Shown: positions 34,586 to 43,490, counted from the first letter of the stretch. The stretch: 64,000 nucleotides of DNA from Saccharofermentans sp. (GCA_024684815.1 JAIKWL010000055.1:1-64000); one strand, 5' to 3'. Numbers and translations are program-made. Notes: generated from the letters alone by a model not told the origin.

Positions 34586-36241
34586 TTATTTCCGCACTAT
34601 CTCTCCCGCCCTTGAGATAGCATCATCTATATGAGCACAAAAATTCTCTTTTCCGAGCTTTTTGTCAAAGCCGGATTTCTGTATGACCTTCATCGGCTGC
34701 TCATTGACATGAGACATGATAAGCTGAACATTCCTTTTCCGGCAGTCATCAAACAGGAGCTCAAGATTGCGCATAGCAGTAGCATCTATCGCGCTCACGC
34801 TTCTCATACGCAGGATCAAAGCTCTTGTGCCTTCTTTGGGTGAGATCTGCAGGATCTTTCCTGCTGTAGCAAAAAACATCGGTCCTGAGATCTCATATAC
34901 GATAGTATGCTCGGGAAGAACACGCAGATCGATACTGTCGGGATCGTTCTCGGGATCAAAATCCTTCCATCCTTCAACCTGGGTCACTTCACTCATTCTG
35001 TGCATGAACAGCACAGCAGCAAGAAGTACACCCACTTCGATCGCAACCACAAGATCAAAGATAACGGTGAGCACAAAAGTGATGAGTAAAACGACTATGT
35101 CACTCTTGGGAGAACTCTTGACGAGCTTAACAAATCTCCTCCATCCGCTCATGTTATATGCGACCTGGAAAAGAATGGCGGCAATACAGGGCATCGGAAT
35201 CAGTTTTGCAAACGGCATAAGAAAAACGACTACGAGAAGAAGTGTTACAGAGTGAACCATACCGGCAACAGGTGTACGTCCGCCGTTCTTTATGTTGGCT
35301 GCGGTCCTTGCTATAGCACCTGTAGCGGGAATGCCGCCGAAACAGGCAGATGCTATATTGCCTATGCCCTGGGCAACGAGTTCCATATTAGGTCTGTGCT
35401 TTGAACCGATCATACTGTCAGCGACGACTGCGGAAAGCAATGATTCAACTCCGGCAAGAAAAGCTATAGTAACCGCATTTGAGAGCTGACCACGTATTGC
35501 AGCAAAAGAGAACATGGAAAGATCGACGCTCAAAGGAGGAAGTCCCGCCTGAATACTCTCGAATGATTTTCCGATAGTATTTACATCCCAGTGAAAGATC
35601 TCAACAATGGCAGCCGTAACAACAACAGCAATAAATGACCCCGGGATCTTCTTAAAGATCATAGGCCATACGATAAGGATCACAAGAGCGATCACACCGA
35701 TAAGCACAGCCTGCCAGTTTAAAGTCACAGCGTTGTTGATCAGCGCAATTACCTTCTCGCCTGTCTCAACAGGCTTCTCGCCGTTCTGATATGTGATCCC
35801 CGTGAAATCCTTGATCTGACCGATAAACAGAGTAACCGCTATTCCGGCTGTGAATCCTGTCGTGATAGGATCAGGGATATATTTGAGCAGACTTCCGAAT
35901 CTGCAAAATCCCATCACAATAAGAATAATGCCCGCCATAATGGTGGCTATGATAAGACCTTCTGTGCCGTCCTTCATAACGATACCGGCAACTATAGTTG
36001 CAAAAGCTGCCGTCGGACCGGCGATCTGGACACGGCTTCCGCCCAGGAACGATACTATGAATCCGGCTACGATAGCCGTATATATGCCCGCTTCAGGTCC
36101 CACGCCCGATGCGATGGCAAGCGCTATGGATAACGGAAGCGCGATTATCGCAACTATTATTCCTGCAACGATGTCTTTTACAAGCTGTGATCCGGAATAG
36201 TCCTTCATAACCGAGAACAGCTTTGGCTTAAACTCTTTCAT
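34586..36241 (-). CDS. SulP-family anion transporter (probable sulfate permease)
   Basis: 551 residues. The SulP opening DIVAGIIVAIIALPLSIALAIASGVGPEAGIYTAIVAGFI and QIAGPTAAFATIVAGI, about 12 membrane segments, and a C-terminal STAS domain (about 435-545, LILRMRSVSAIDATAMRNLELLFDDC) are complete. Substrate could be sulfate or bicarbonate; the serine acetyltransferase gene just downstream favours sulfate. Strong promoter at 36281-36309. Confidence 0.92.
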   Translation of the reverse strand: MKEFKPKLFSVMKDYSGSQLVKDIVAGIIVAIIALPLSIALAIASGVGPEAGIYTAIVAGFIVSFLGGSRVQIAGPTAAFATIVAGIVMKDGTEGLIIATIMAGIILIVMGFCRFGSLLKYIPDPITTGFTAGIAVTLFIGQIKDFTGITYQNGEKPVETGEKVIALINNAVTLNWQAVLIGVIALVILIVWPMIFKKIPGSFIAVVVTAAIVEIFHWDVNTIGKSFESIQAGLPPLSVDLSMFSFAAIRGQLSNAVTIAFLAGVESLLSAVVADSMIGSKHRPNMELVAQGIGNIASACFGGIPATGAIARTAANIKNGGRTPVAGMVHSVTLLLVVVFLMPFAKLIPMPCIAAILFQVAYNMSGWRRFVKLVKSSPKSDIVVLLITFVLTVIFDLVVAIEVGVLLAAVLFMHRMSEVTQVEGWKDFDPENDPDSIDLRVLPEHTIVYEISGPMFFATAGKILQISPKEGTRALILRMRSVSAIDATAMRNLELLFDDCRKRNVQLIMSHVNEQPMKVIQKSGFDKKLGKENFCAHIDDAISRAGEIVRK

Positions 36242-36267
36242 AAAATGCCCTCATATTCACCTTAATT

Positions 36268-36279
36268 CGTTGACCAACG
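36268..36279. promoter_or_regulatory. Small inverted repeat at the SulP transcription start
   Basis: CGTTG-AC-CAACG, five-base arms, lies directly downstream of the -10 element and would cover the start of transcription. A repressor (for instance a sulfur regulator) could bind; the arms are short. Confidence 0.35.
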
Positions 36280-36280
36280 C

Positions 36281-36309
36281 ATTATAGGAATAGACTTATT
36301 GCGTATCAA
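36281..36309 (-). promoter_or_regulatory. Promoter of the SulP gene
   Basis: On the minus strand TTGATA (36309-36304), a 17-base spacer and TATAAT (36286-36281), 40 bases before the ATG at 36241. Confidence 0.8.
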
Positions 36310-36321
36310 GAGACATTTTCA

Positions 36322-36345
36322 CAAAGAAAAGCCGGCAGCCGGACT
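36322..36345 (-). terminator. Probable terminator of the methyltransferase gene
   Basis: On the minus strand AGTCCGG and CCGGCT pair around CTG (one bulged T), followed by TTTTCTTTG. It separates the methyltransferase gene from the SulP promoter. Confidence 0.5.
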
Positions 36346-36368
36346 GCTCCTTCCGTCGGAAATTACAA

Positions 36369-37229
36369 TTAACCGGATCGCTCCTTCACCGATACTGCCA
36401 GCAGATGACCGGAAAGACCTATTATCTCATCGTGTCCGTCAAGGATCCTTACCGTATTCATCAGCGCTTTGCGGGATTCCTCATTCCTCCATAGAGCATC
36501 CAGATCATGAGCGAGCCATGCACCACCCATTATTCCGTGCACTTCTGTTTTATCAAGACCTCCCTCCACAAGTTCTTTTCTCAGCATCGCCGCCGAATGA
36601 AAATGCGCGCTTCCTATTCCGCTGTATACTTTCCTGTTAGGATTTATGTGACAGCCGTCGGTCAGCTCGCGTTCGATCATCCTTATAAATCCCGGATCTT
36701 CCAGCCATGTATTCCCGTTCTCTTCGGAAGGTGAATAGACCGTTATGTTGTGAAGCAGGCACGAAAACGGCGTAAGCGCCGCAGTATAAAGCTTCCCGCC
36801 TCTTTTAAGCAGACGCCGGGCTTCTCTTACAGCCTTTATCCGCTCATCATGATCAGTTATGTGATACAGCGGTCCCATGAGCAGTACCGCATCCGCGCTT
36901 TCATCATCTCTCGGAACTGATCTTGCATCACAGACTTCCTTTGCGGCTAATTCATAGCCTTCGTATTCGTTCCTGAGAAGATCGCTCATCTCGATGTTTT
37001 TGGTCGAGAGATCAAACAGATGGACCTCATATCCGAGTGAAGTGAGCCACCATGCATATTCACCATATGCGCCTCCTATGTCATATATCACCGCAGGCGG
37101 CTTTGGCAGACTCTCAACAAGGATCTCTTTCGTCCTTTCAAATTCAATAAGACCTATACCGTTCCTTAAACGGTATAATTCCGTGCCGGCATCGTAGTAT
37201 GCCGTAGCTGAACTGTCTATAGCTTTCAT
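36369..37229 (-). CDS. Class I SAM-dependent methyltransferase under leader attenuation
   Basis: 286 residues. Residues 45-150 hold the SAM fold: IYDIGGAYGEYAWWL (motif I), HLFDLSTKN (motif II), ESADAVLLMGPLYHITDHDERI (motif IV) and RLLKRGGKLYTAAL (motif V). The C-terminal half is helical with several Trp and His residues. The acceptor is unknown. The gene is preceded by its own promoter, a 23-codon leader ORF and a terminator (37320-37560), an arrangement typical of Bacillota genes induced when antibiotics stall ribosomes. A role in ribosome or drug modification is therefore an inference from the leader, not from the protein. Confidence 0.85.
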   Translation of the reverse strand: MKAIDSSATAYYDAGTELYRLRNGIGLIEFERTKEILVESLPKPPAVIYDIGGAYGEYAWWLTSLGYEVHLFDLSTKNIEMSDLLRNEYEGYELAAKEVCDARSVPRDDESADAVLLMGPLYHITDHDERIKAVREARRLLKRGGKLYTAALTPFSCLLHNITVYSPSEENGNTWLEDPGFIRMIERELTDGCHINPNRKVYSGIGSAHFHSAAMLRKELVEGGLDKTEVHGIMGGAWLAHDLDALWRNEESRKALMNTVRILDGHDEIIGLSGHLLAVSVKERSG

Positions 37230-37302
37230 ATTTTCTTCCTTTCCTGATTACAGATTGCTGTCGGTATTCATCTTTTTGCATTGTTTCTTCCTGCACTTTC
37301 AT
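37144..37302 (-). CDS. Small ORF overlapping the methyltransferase start
   Basis: 52 codons starting ATG AAA GTG at 37302, with the best ribosome binding site of the locus (AAAGGAGG, 37317-37310, seven bases away). It begins between the terminator and the methyltransferase ATG (37229) and runs 86 bases into that gene in another frame. Peptide: basic and Gln/Arg-rich (MKVQEETMQKDEYRQQSVIRK at the start of the frame, then RKYESYRQFSYG). It may couple or limit translation of the methyltransferase. It could also be a chance frame. Confidence 0.4.
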   Translation of the reverse strand: MKVQEETMQKDEYRQQSVIRKGRKYESYRQFSYGILRCRHGIIPFKERYRSY

Positions 37303-37324
37303 ACTGATGCCTCCTTTCAAAATT

Positions 37325-37370
37325 CAAATAAAAAACGGTCAGTGCCTTTAAGTGGCTCCCGACCGTTATA
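37325..37370 (-). terminator. Attenuator terminator in the methyltransferase leader
   Basis: On the minus strand AACGGTC pairs with GACCGTT and an inner GCC with GGC, followed by a T-run (TTTTTTATTT). It lies between the 23-codon leader ORF and the methyltransferase gene, so transcripts would stop here unless it is prevented from folding. Confidence 0.8.
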
Positions 37371-37403
37371 ACCTTGATCTTAAGATCTTATACGCGCGAA
37401 AAA

Positions 37404-37475
37404 CTAAGCCGGATGCCTTAATAGGATCTTGGCCTGCTGCTGAACCTTTACAGTTGTTCTGATACAACCTGTCAT
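37404..37475 (-). CDS. Leader peptide ORF (23 codons) of the methyltransferase attenuator
   Basis: ATG at 37475, stop TAG at 37404-37406. RBS AAGAGG (37490-37485) nine bases upstream. The peptide is MTGCIRTTVKVQQQAKILLR followed by HPA. The ORF starts about 25 bases after the predicted transcription start (promoter 37507-37536). Sequences inside it form a hairpin (AGGCC with GGCTT, inner GAUCCU with AGGCAUC), and flanking GTACGCG can pair with CGCGTAT just past the stop. The last codons (CCGGCT) can also pair with GGTCGG of the terminator stem. Ribosome position on this ORF could therefore decide whether the terminator forms. Confidence 0.65.
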   Translation of the reverse strand: MTGCIRTTVKVQQQAKILLRHPA

Positions 37476-37506
37476 TAACGCGTACCTCTTATGATGATTT
37501 TCGGAG

Positions 37507-37536
37507 ATTGTACTACAACGGATAAAACCGAGTCAA
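37507..37536 (-). promoter_or_regulatory. Promoter of the leader-methyltransferase transcript
   Basis: On the minus strand TTGACT (37536-37531), an 18-base spacer and TACAAT (37512-37507). Same -35/-10 hexamers and spacing as the pheST promoter at 41434-41463. Predicted start near 37500. Confidence 0.75.
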
Positions 37537-37556
37537 TCAGGAAATCCGCAATAAAC

Positions 37557-37595
37557 AAAAAATCCCCCTGTACCGGCTCAACGGAACAGGGGGAT
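37557..37595 (-). terminator. Rho-independent terminator of pheST
   Basis: On the minus strand ATCCCCCTGT pairs with ACAGGGGGAT (10 bp) around a 14-base loop, followed by TTTTTTG. It lies 17 bases after the pheT stop. Confidence 0.92.
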
Positions 37596-37611
37596 ATTAT
37601 GAAAGTCTTTA

Positions 37612-40029
37612 TCAGGCGCGGAGTGTGATCGCGTACTTCTCCTCAAGATTTTTAAGGATAGTATTCACAAATCCGTCGATAACTTCCGGTGTGAACTCCT
37701 CATCTTTAGGTGTGAAGACAACACTGAACGCAAGACTCTTCTTGTCGGGTCCTAACTGTGCGCCTTCATAGATATCAAAGAGTTCGATCTTAGATATATA
37801 ACCGCAAGATGCTTCGATCTCCTTTTCGACAGTAGCACATGCAACGCTCTTATCCATAACAAAGCAGAAATCTCGCTTCTCTTCCAGGAACTTCGGGAGA
37901 GGAGTAAACTTTCTTTCCTTGCCGTAGTACTTGCTCAAAGCTCTTAAGTCGATCTCTGCAACGTATGCGGGAACTCTCATGTCGAGCTCATCGCAAATCT
38001 CATAGAGGACCTGGCCAAGATAACCGACTTCCTCACCGTCGCAGATAACCTTTGCTGTTCTGCTCGGATGGAGGAATGTTTTCTCTGTCTTTTCATAATC
38101 GAATTCAACATCAAGAGCATCAGCGATAACTGAAACAAGACCTTTTAATGTGAAGAAATCCTCATCCGTGCCGAACACACCTATACTGATCGTCTCGCGC
38201 TCATCGGGATATTCCGTAAGGGGCAGGGATTTGGGCAGGAACTTGTTGCCCATCTCATAGATACGTCCCGTCAGGATCCCGTTTTTCTGGTTTCTTGCCA
38301 TAGCCTTGATCATCTGCGGTGCAAGAGTCGTGCGCATCAATGAAAGATCGATATTGATCGGGTTCATGATCTTGATAGCAAATCTCTCTTTAGCATCCTC
38401 AGGCAGTCTCAAAAGATCGAAGTCTGAAGGCGAGAAGAATGAATAATGCACGCCTTCACTTGCGCCTGCTGCACAGAGTGCATTCTTGATCTTAAGTTCT
38501 GAACGCTGCTTCAGGTTATATCCGCCGGAAGTGACCTTCGCTGTCGGGATGAATGTAGGGGTGATGTGATCGTAGCCGTACATACGGATAACCTCTTCAG
38601 CGACATCCTGATAGGACTCCATATCGACACGGTAACCCGGGATATAGATCGTAAGCTCATCACCGTTAAGTTCGGGAGCGAAGTTGAGGTTTGTAAGAAT
38701 ACGGACGATGTCTTCATCAGGGACTTTGATTCCGAGAACGCCGTTTACACGTGCGACGCTTACAGTGAGCTTTCTGGGCTCGATGGAATTGCCTGTGTTG
38801 ACATCAAAAGCAGTCTTTGAGACCTTGCCGCAGCCGAGCTCCTCAATGAGATGCAGAGCACGTTTCATTGCCATGACCGTCGTGTACTCATCGACACCTT
38901 TAGAGAATCTCATGCTCGAATCGGATACCTGACCAAGAGCCTTGGAACTCTTACGGATGTTGTCGTGGGCGAACTTCGCAGCCTCGAACATAACTGCTTT
39001 AGTCGTATCCAGTATCTCTGAATTAAGACCGCCCATGATGCCTGCCAGAGCAACGGGCTTTACACCGTCACAGATGACGAGGTTATCCGAAGTAAGAGAA
39101 AATTCCTTCTCATCCAGAGTAACGATCTTCTCACCGTTCTCGGCACGGCGGACATGTATCTCGCCGCCTTCAAGGTAAGAGTAATCGAATGCGTGCATCG
39201 GCTGACCGAGCTCGTAAAGAACATAGTTTGTGATATCGACAACATTGGATATCGCAGAGCATCCGACGAGAGCCAGACGGCGCTTCATCCAGACGGGTGA
39301 CTCAACGATGGTAACATCAGAAACATAGTGACCGATGTATCTCGGGCAGAGATCCGGTGCAGATACGCGTATGTTGAAATCGATCGCAGCATCGCTCTCC
39401 GTATAATCTAATGCGGGCTCCTTAACAGGCTTGCCGAGTACTGCAGCAACTTCTCTTGCGATACCGAATATCGACTGGCAGTCGGGACGGTTTGCCGTGA
39501 TGGAAACATCGAAAATATAATCATCTAAGCCTAAGATGGGCTTAACGTCAGCACCCGGAATTGAATCAGCGGGAAGTACAAGAAGTCCGTTGTATCCTGC
39601 GCCCGGGAACATATCCTCAGTTACACCTAATTCAACGCCTGAGCAGAGCATGCCGTATGAATCGTAGCCTCTGAGCTTGCCCTGACCGATCGTCATGAGA
39701 CCTTCTACCGTAACATGATCTTTTGCTGTAGCGTAAACCTGAGCTCCGATAAGAGCGAGAGGATACTTGCCGCCTGCTTCAACGTTATCAGCTCCGCAGC
39801 AGATCTGGAGGATACCGTTTTCGCCTGCATCAACAGTGCAAAGGTGAAGGTGTGTTCCTTCTATCTGATCACATGTCTTAACTTCGCCGACAACGACCTT
39901 GCTGATGTCCTTGCCTACTTCATATTTTTCCTCTACTTCGAAGCCGCAGGAGAAAAGCTTTTCTTCGAGCTCATCAGGTGTGACATCGATATCAACATAA
40001 TCTTTAAGCCAACTTAATGGTACTAACAT
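37612..40029 (-). CDS. pheT: Phenylalanyl-tRNA synthetase beta subunit
   Basis: 805 residues, normal length. The start MLVPLSWLKDYVDIDVTPDEL is the family N-terminus. An EMAP/OB tRNA-binding domain follows (40-150, VVVGEVKTCDQIEGTHLHLCTVDAG), then the B3/B4 editing domain, B5 region, catalytic-like core (HAFDYSYL, RPDC), and a C-terminal ferredoxin-fold anticodon-binding domain (FLEEKRDFCFVMDKSVACATVE). It forms an alpha2-beta2 enzyme with PheS and charges tRNA-Phe. It is 18 bases from pheS and shares its T-box control. Confidence 0.97.
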   Translation of the reverse strand: MLVPLSWLKDYVDIDVTPDELEEKLFSCGFEVEEKYEVGKDISKVVVGEVKTCDQIEGTHLHLCTVDAGENGILQICCGADNVEAGGKYPLALIGAQVYATAKDHVTVEGLMTIGQGKLRGYDSYGMLCSGVELGVTEDMFPGAGYNGLLVLPADSIPGADVKPILGLDDYIFDVSITANRPDCQSIFGIAREVAAVLGKPVKEPALDYTESDAAIDFNIRVSAPDLCPRYIGHYVSDVTIVESPVWMKRRLALVGCSAISNVVDITNYVLYELGQPMHAFDYSYLEGGEIHVRRAENGEKIVTLDEKEFSLTSDNLVICDGVKPVALAGIMGGLNSEILDTTKAVMFEAAKFAHDNIRKSSKALGQVSDSSMRFSKGVDEYTTVMAMKRALHLIEELGCGKVSKTAFDVNTGNSIEPRKLTVSVARVNGVLGIKVPDEDIVRILTNLNFAPELNGDELTIYIPGYRVDMESYQDVAEEVIRMYGYDHITPTFIPTAKVTSGGYNLKQRSELKIKNALCAAGASEGVHYSFFSPSDFDLLRLPEDAKERFAIKIMNPINIDLSLMRTTLAPQMIKAMARNQKNGILTGRIYEMGNKFLPKSLPLTEYPDERETISIGVFGTDEDFFTLKGLVSVIADALDVEFDYEKTEKTFLHPSRTAKVICDGEEVGYLGQVLYEICDELDMRVPAYVAEIDLRALSKYYGKERKFTPLPKFLEEKRDFCFVMDKSVACATVEKEIEASCGYISKIELFDIYEGAQLGPDKKSLAFSVVFTPKDEEFTPEVIDGFVNTILKNLEEKYAITLRA

Positions 40030-40047
40030 ATTCCTTCCTCCCTTTCC

Positions 40048-41091
40048 TTAGTCATCGATCTGTTCAAGTACTCTGAGATCGGACTCAAACAACATCTTGA
40101 TGTTATTGATGCCGTACTTGAGCATGGCAATACGGTCTATACCGATACCGAATGCCAGACCGCTGTACTTGTCACTGTCGATCCCGCAGCCTTCAAGGAC
40201 TTTCTTGTTGACTACGCCGGCGCCAAGAACTTCGATCCAGCCTGTTCCCTTGCAGAGCTTGCAGCCCTTGCCGCCGCACTGGAAGCAGCTTACGTCCACT
40301 TCCACTGAAGGCTCCGTGAACGGGAAGTAAGAAGGTCTCAAACGTGTTCTTGTTGACTCGCCGAAGATCTTCTTAACGAATACATCAAGCATTCCCTGGA
40401 GATCGCAGAGAGTAATGCCCTCGTCCACTACAAGTCCTTCCATCTGTGAGAACATAGGAGAGTGAGTGGCATCGTCATCCGAACGGAAAACCTTACCGGG
40501 GGAAATGATCTTTATAGGCGGCTGCTGTGATTCCATTACATGGACCTGACCTGCAGAGGTCTGTGTTCTTAAAAGGAATTCAGGACTTAAATAGAATGTA
40601 TCCTGCATATCACGTGAAGGATGATCCTGCGGAATGTTCAATGCCGTGAAATTATAGTGATCAGTCTCGATCTCGTTTCCTTCGTAAACCGAGAATCCCA
40701 TTGAACCGAATATATCAACGATCTGGTTTCTTACCTGGGTGTTGGGATGCAGATAACCTTTTTTCTGTTTCTTCTCCGGAAGAGTAACGTCGATTGCCTC
40801 TGCCTCATAACGTGCCTTCTGCTCCTTAGCCTTGAATTCGACATCCATAGCATCAAGCTTCTCTGTTGCCCAGTTTCTGAGTTCATTGACCATCTTGCCG
40901 TATTCAGCCTTCTGCTCTTTCGGGATCTTACCCATCTCCTTCATGAGCGAACCGATCTTACCCTCTTTCGAATCCATGACACTCTTCCTGTACTCGAAAA
41001 CGCCTTTGGAACCGGTAAGCCCTATCAGATCAGCTTCGATCTGACTCCTGATAGAAGATAACTTCTCACTTAATTCACTAAGTTCAGCCAT
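40048..41091 (-). CDS. pheS: Phenylalanyl-tRNA synthetase alpha subunit
   Basis: 347 residues. An N-terminal coiled coil (1-95) precedes the class II catalytic core: [54 protein letters not shown] (motif 1 region), [24 protein letters not shown] (motif 2) and [17 protein letters not shown] (motif 3). [15 protein letters not shown] insert holds four Cys that may bind zinc, common in Bacillota. First gene of pheST, directly behind the T-box leader. Confidence 0.97.
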   Translation of the reverse strand: MAELSELSEKLSSIRSQIEADLIGLTGSKGVFEYRKSVMDSKEGKIGSLMKEMGKIPKEQKAEYGKMVNELRNWATEKLDAMDVEFKAKEQKARYEAEAIDVTLPEKKQKKGYLHPNTQVRNQIVDIFGSMGFSVYEGNEIETDHYNFTALNIPQDHPSRDMQDTFYLSPEFLLRTQTSAGQVHVMESQQPPIKIISPGKVFRSDDDATHSPMFSQMEGLVVDEGITLCDLQGMLDVFVKKIFGESTRTRLRPSYFPFTEPSVEVDVSCFQCGGKGCKLCKGTGWIEVLGAGVVNKKVLEGCGIDSDKYSGLAFGIGIDRIAMLKYGINNIKMLFESDLRVLEQIDD

Positions 41092-41146
41092 GTTTTCCTC
41101 CTTTTTTGACGGGATCAGACCCCATCAAACATATTTGCATCCTGCA

Positions 41147-41427
41147 ATAAAAAATCCCGCGGCAACTTGTCATTGCCACGGGACGAATTCGCATTTTCAC
41201 TGCACCTTCGCGGTACCACCCATGTTCGAAAAACCAATATAGCTTTCCGCACTTATTATCGCGCCGTAATGCCGCGCCCGCATCTGCTTAATCAGTATAA
41301 AAACCGTTTTCGCCAGAATGCTCCGGTGTTGAAATTCATCCTGCTACCCTTAGTATCGTGCTTTCAGCCGGTGACACGACTCTCTGTTACTGTCTGTAGG
41401 AAGACTACTTACGCACCTTCATTGCAG
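41147..41427 (-). ncRNA. T-box leader (tRNA-Phe-sensing riboswitch)
   Basis: On the minus strand the T-box core GGGTGGTACCGCG lies at 41221-41209. The terminator follows: TCCCGTGGCAA pairs with TTGCCGCGGGA, then TTTTTT near 41150. Stem I marks are AACAGAGAGTCG and CGGCTGAAAGCACG, and the 3' side of Stem I carries GAATTTCAACACC, with UUC as likely Phe specifier followed by a purine. Uncharged tRNA-Phe should stabilise the antiterminator and turn pheST on. The region 41464-41685 beyond the promoter holds no gene that I can support. Confidence 0.92.
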
Positions 41428-41433
41428 ATGTTC

Positions 41434-41463
41434 ATTGTACATATTAAACGCCGGAAAAGTCAA
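41434..41463 (-). promoter_or_regulatory. Promoter of the T-box-pheST transcript
   Basis: On the minus strand TTGACT (41463-41458), an 18-base spacer and TACAAT (41439-41434). Confidence 0.75.
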
Positions 41464-41685
41464 GCAGGACATATTACAACATTATCAGGATTACAGATAC
41501 CGGCAACAGGACTTCCTGCCCTGTTGCTTTTTATTCAAAACTGTTTTTCGAATTGTTCACACAGGGAAAATACCACCGAAACCACAGGGGCGTAGTATTA
41601 AAACAGAATGATCAGATCAGAACAGACCCGTGCCGGAATGGATACGGGACCAGATAATGCTTTTATGCAATTAAGGGAGGATGCC

Positions 41686-42258
41686 ATGATTTTTGACCTT
41701 GAAAGATATAAAGATGAACCGTTATCTTATGACGATGATAAGAACAGATTGGATGATCAGAAGCTCTTCCTGCTCAAGGTAAAGATCAGAGCTGACATGG
41801 TCGACATGCTCCTGAGCGGAGTCAAAGCAAAAGATATAAGGATCCGCAAACTGGATGCTTCACAGGACTCTAACTCCGGTGTGATCAATGCCGTAGCCAT
41901 CTCGGTCTTATCCGACTGGGGCTTCAAGACTATCGAACATTCAGATACTGAGGAAACAGACCAATCTGATGACGGATCATCAAAGAGCGTTCTCCAGGGA
42001 AACAAGATAAGTCTTATGCAGCCCGGAGAAGCCAAGGTGCTTAAAAAGACAGTATCAAATTTCAAGATGACTGACTCCAAAAACCGCGAAGGTGCTGTTA
42101 TCAGTGCTTTGCAGGATGACTTCGATGCAATCAGGGATCAGCTGAACAATGAGCTTAACGTCTTCCCAGGTCCTATGCGTGAAATGATAATGATGACTCT
42201 TCTAGACAGATTCCATTCATGGGAAAGATCCAACTGGGAGAATAATATCTGGGATTGA
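41686..42258 (+). CDS. Hypothetical cytoplasmic protein
   Basis: 190 residues from the ATG at 41686, behind AAGGGAGG five bases upstream; an open frame from 41608 lacks a comparable RBS. Acidic, without signal or membrane segments. Visible parts: a helical region (LFLLKVKIRADMVDMLLSGVKAKDIRIRKLDAS), a Ser/Asp-rich linker (about 85-105) and a helical C-terminus ending FHSWERSNWENNIWD. No family recognised. Confidence 0.65.
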   Translation: MIFDLERYKDEPLSYDDDKNRLDDQKLFLLKVKIRADMVDMLLSGVKAKDIRIRKLDASQDSNSGVINAVAISVLSDWGFKTIEHSDTEETDQSDDGSSKSVLQGNKISLMQPGEAKVLKKTVSNFKMTDSKNREGAVISALQDDFDAIRDQLNNELNVFPGPMREMIMMTLLDRFHSWERSNWENNIWD

Positions 42259-42280
42259 TTTCCCGTTTGTGTTTATTTGA

Positions 42281-42301
42281 CAGTTGAGCCCTTATCAACT
42301 G
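42281..42301. promoter_or_regulatory. Inverted repeat upstream of the XRE regulator gene
   Basis: CAGTTGA-GCCCTTA-TCAACTG, seven-base perfect arms, 132 bases before the XRE gene start. It could be an operator for that regulator. An extended -10 (TGATATAAG) lies nearer the gene at 42354-42362. Confidence 0.4.
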
Positions 42302-42432
42302 AAGGTTGTTTGTAAAGCCGGGTGATCATGTTTATCATTGGGTCAAGTTCAGATGATATAAGTCTTTCGGGCATGCACGTGGATAACTTATGACAGATCT
42401 GTTCAATCCATAAATGAGGAAGGAAATCCATC

Positions 42433-43485
42433 ATGAGTACGACACTCGGCAAAAACATCCGGTCTTATCGTAAGAGCAAGGGCTTTACGCAAGAAGAACT
42501 TGCTGATCTTCTCAACATAACTCCGCAGGCAATCAGCAAGTGGGAATCCGAATCCGGTCTTCCGGACATCTCCATGATCATTCCGCTTGCCAAGGTTCTC
42601 GGCATAAGTACAGATGCACTTCTCGGTTACGATACTCTATCCGAGAACAGCAGCATCATAGCAAGAGTTGAAGAGACGATAGCCTCCATAAATAACAGCG
42701 GGGAATCAAGAGAACAAAGAGCACTCCGCATATGCGAGTATCTTTCCACAGAAACATCTCTTAATCCGGGCTGCTTCGAGATAATTAAGGATTATGTTCA
42801 GGAGACTGCAAACCTGAGCATGTATGCAGATCCGGTCCTTGAGGGGTGTTTTCCTGATGATATGGATCACATACAAAAACTGTATAAGGATGCTATCCGC
42901 AAGGGAGCACTTCTCATCAGTCACTGCAATGACCATGCACTCGTTGAGAAAACACATTTCGCAATCGCATGGATCTACATCCATGACAAGGATTTCGATA
43001 ATGCAAGAGAACACATCAGTGTACTGCCGAATATCTCCACAAACCGCATCAGGGAAAAACTGAGTATGGAACTCACTTTCTTCGAAAGCGGATTCGAGAA
43101 GATGAAAGGCGACATCTCCGAAAATTCTGTCATCTTATTCAATCTTGTCGCCAGCATGATCAACACTTTTGCAGAAAACTATGCATGGTGGTGCAAAGAA
43201 AAGGATGAAGCTTATTCCGTTTGCGACTGGTGCGAAAGCGTCATCAAAGCATATGCTTCAAGAAAAAGCTCAGTCGACATTGAGCACTACCTCAGAGTCA
43301 GACGGAGCCTTGCATTCTTTAAGATGGTGGTCTTAAAACGGTTCGGTGACGATGAGGGTGCGAAAGCTCTTTATTCAACTTTCACAGAAGAGGTCAACAG
43401 CGAGGATCTTACAGCAGAACAAAAGGAAAAGATCATTCAGCTTCTTAACAACGATATCGATCACTACTCGAAATATTCAGAATAA
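42433..43485 (+). CDS. XRE-family regulator with long helical sensor domain (paralogue)
   Basis: 350 residues. XRE helix-turn-helix at 5-68 (LGKNIRSYRKSKGFTQEELADLLNITPQAISKWESESGLPDI) and a 280-residue helical domain with FAIAWIYIHDKDFDNAREHISVLPN. Clear paralogue of the protein at 20282-21439. RBS GAGGAAGGAA. A terminator follows at 43491-43518, so it is probably transcribed alone. Confidence 0.88.
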   Translation: MSTTLGKNIRSYRKSKGFTQEELADLLNITPQAISKWESESGLPDISMIIPLAKVLGISTDALLGYDTLSENSSIIARVEETIASINNSGESREQRALRICEYLSTETSLNPGCFEIIKDYVQETANLSMYADPVLEGCFPDDMDHIQKLYKDAIRKGALLISHCNDHALVEKTHFAIAWIYIHDKDFDNAREHISVLPNISTNRIREKLSMELTFFESGFEKMKGDISENSVILFNLVASMINTFAENYAWWCKEKDEAYSVCDWCESVIKAYASRKSSVDIEHYLRVRRSLAFFKMVVLKRFGDDEGAKALYSTFTEEVNSEDLTAEQKEKIIQLLNNDIDHYSKYSE

Positions 43486-43490
43486 GCTTT

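Noticed and set aside
37320..37500. A known riboswitch class (T-box, cobalamin, SAM, lysine, guanidine) upstream of the methyltransferase
   Set aside because: None of the conserved cores is present: no GGGTGGTACCGCG, no B12 box, no SAM-I core. The in-frame 23-codon ORF explains the conserved-looking part better.
38684..38932. Plus-strand open frames inside pheT
   Set aside because: They lie antisense to highly conserved pheT sequence, lack RBS and show no family resemblance.
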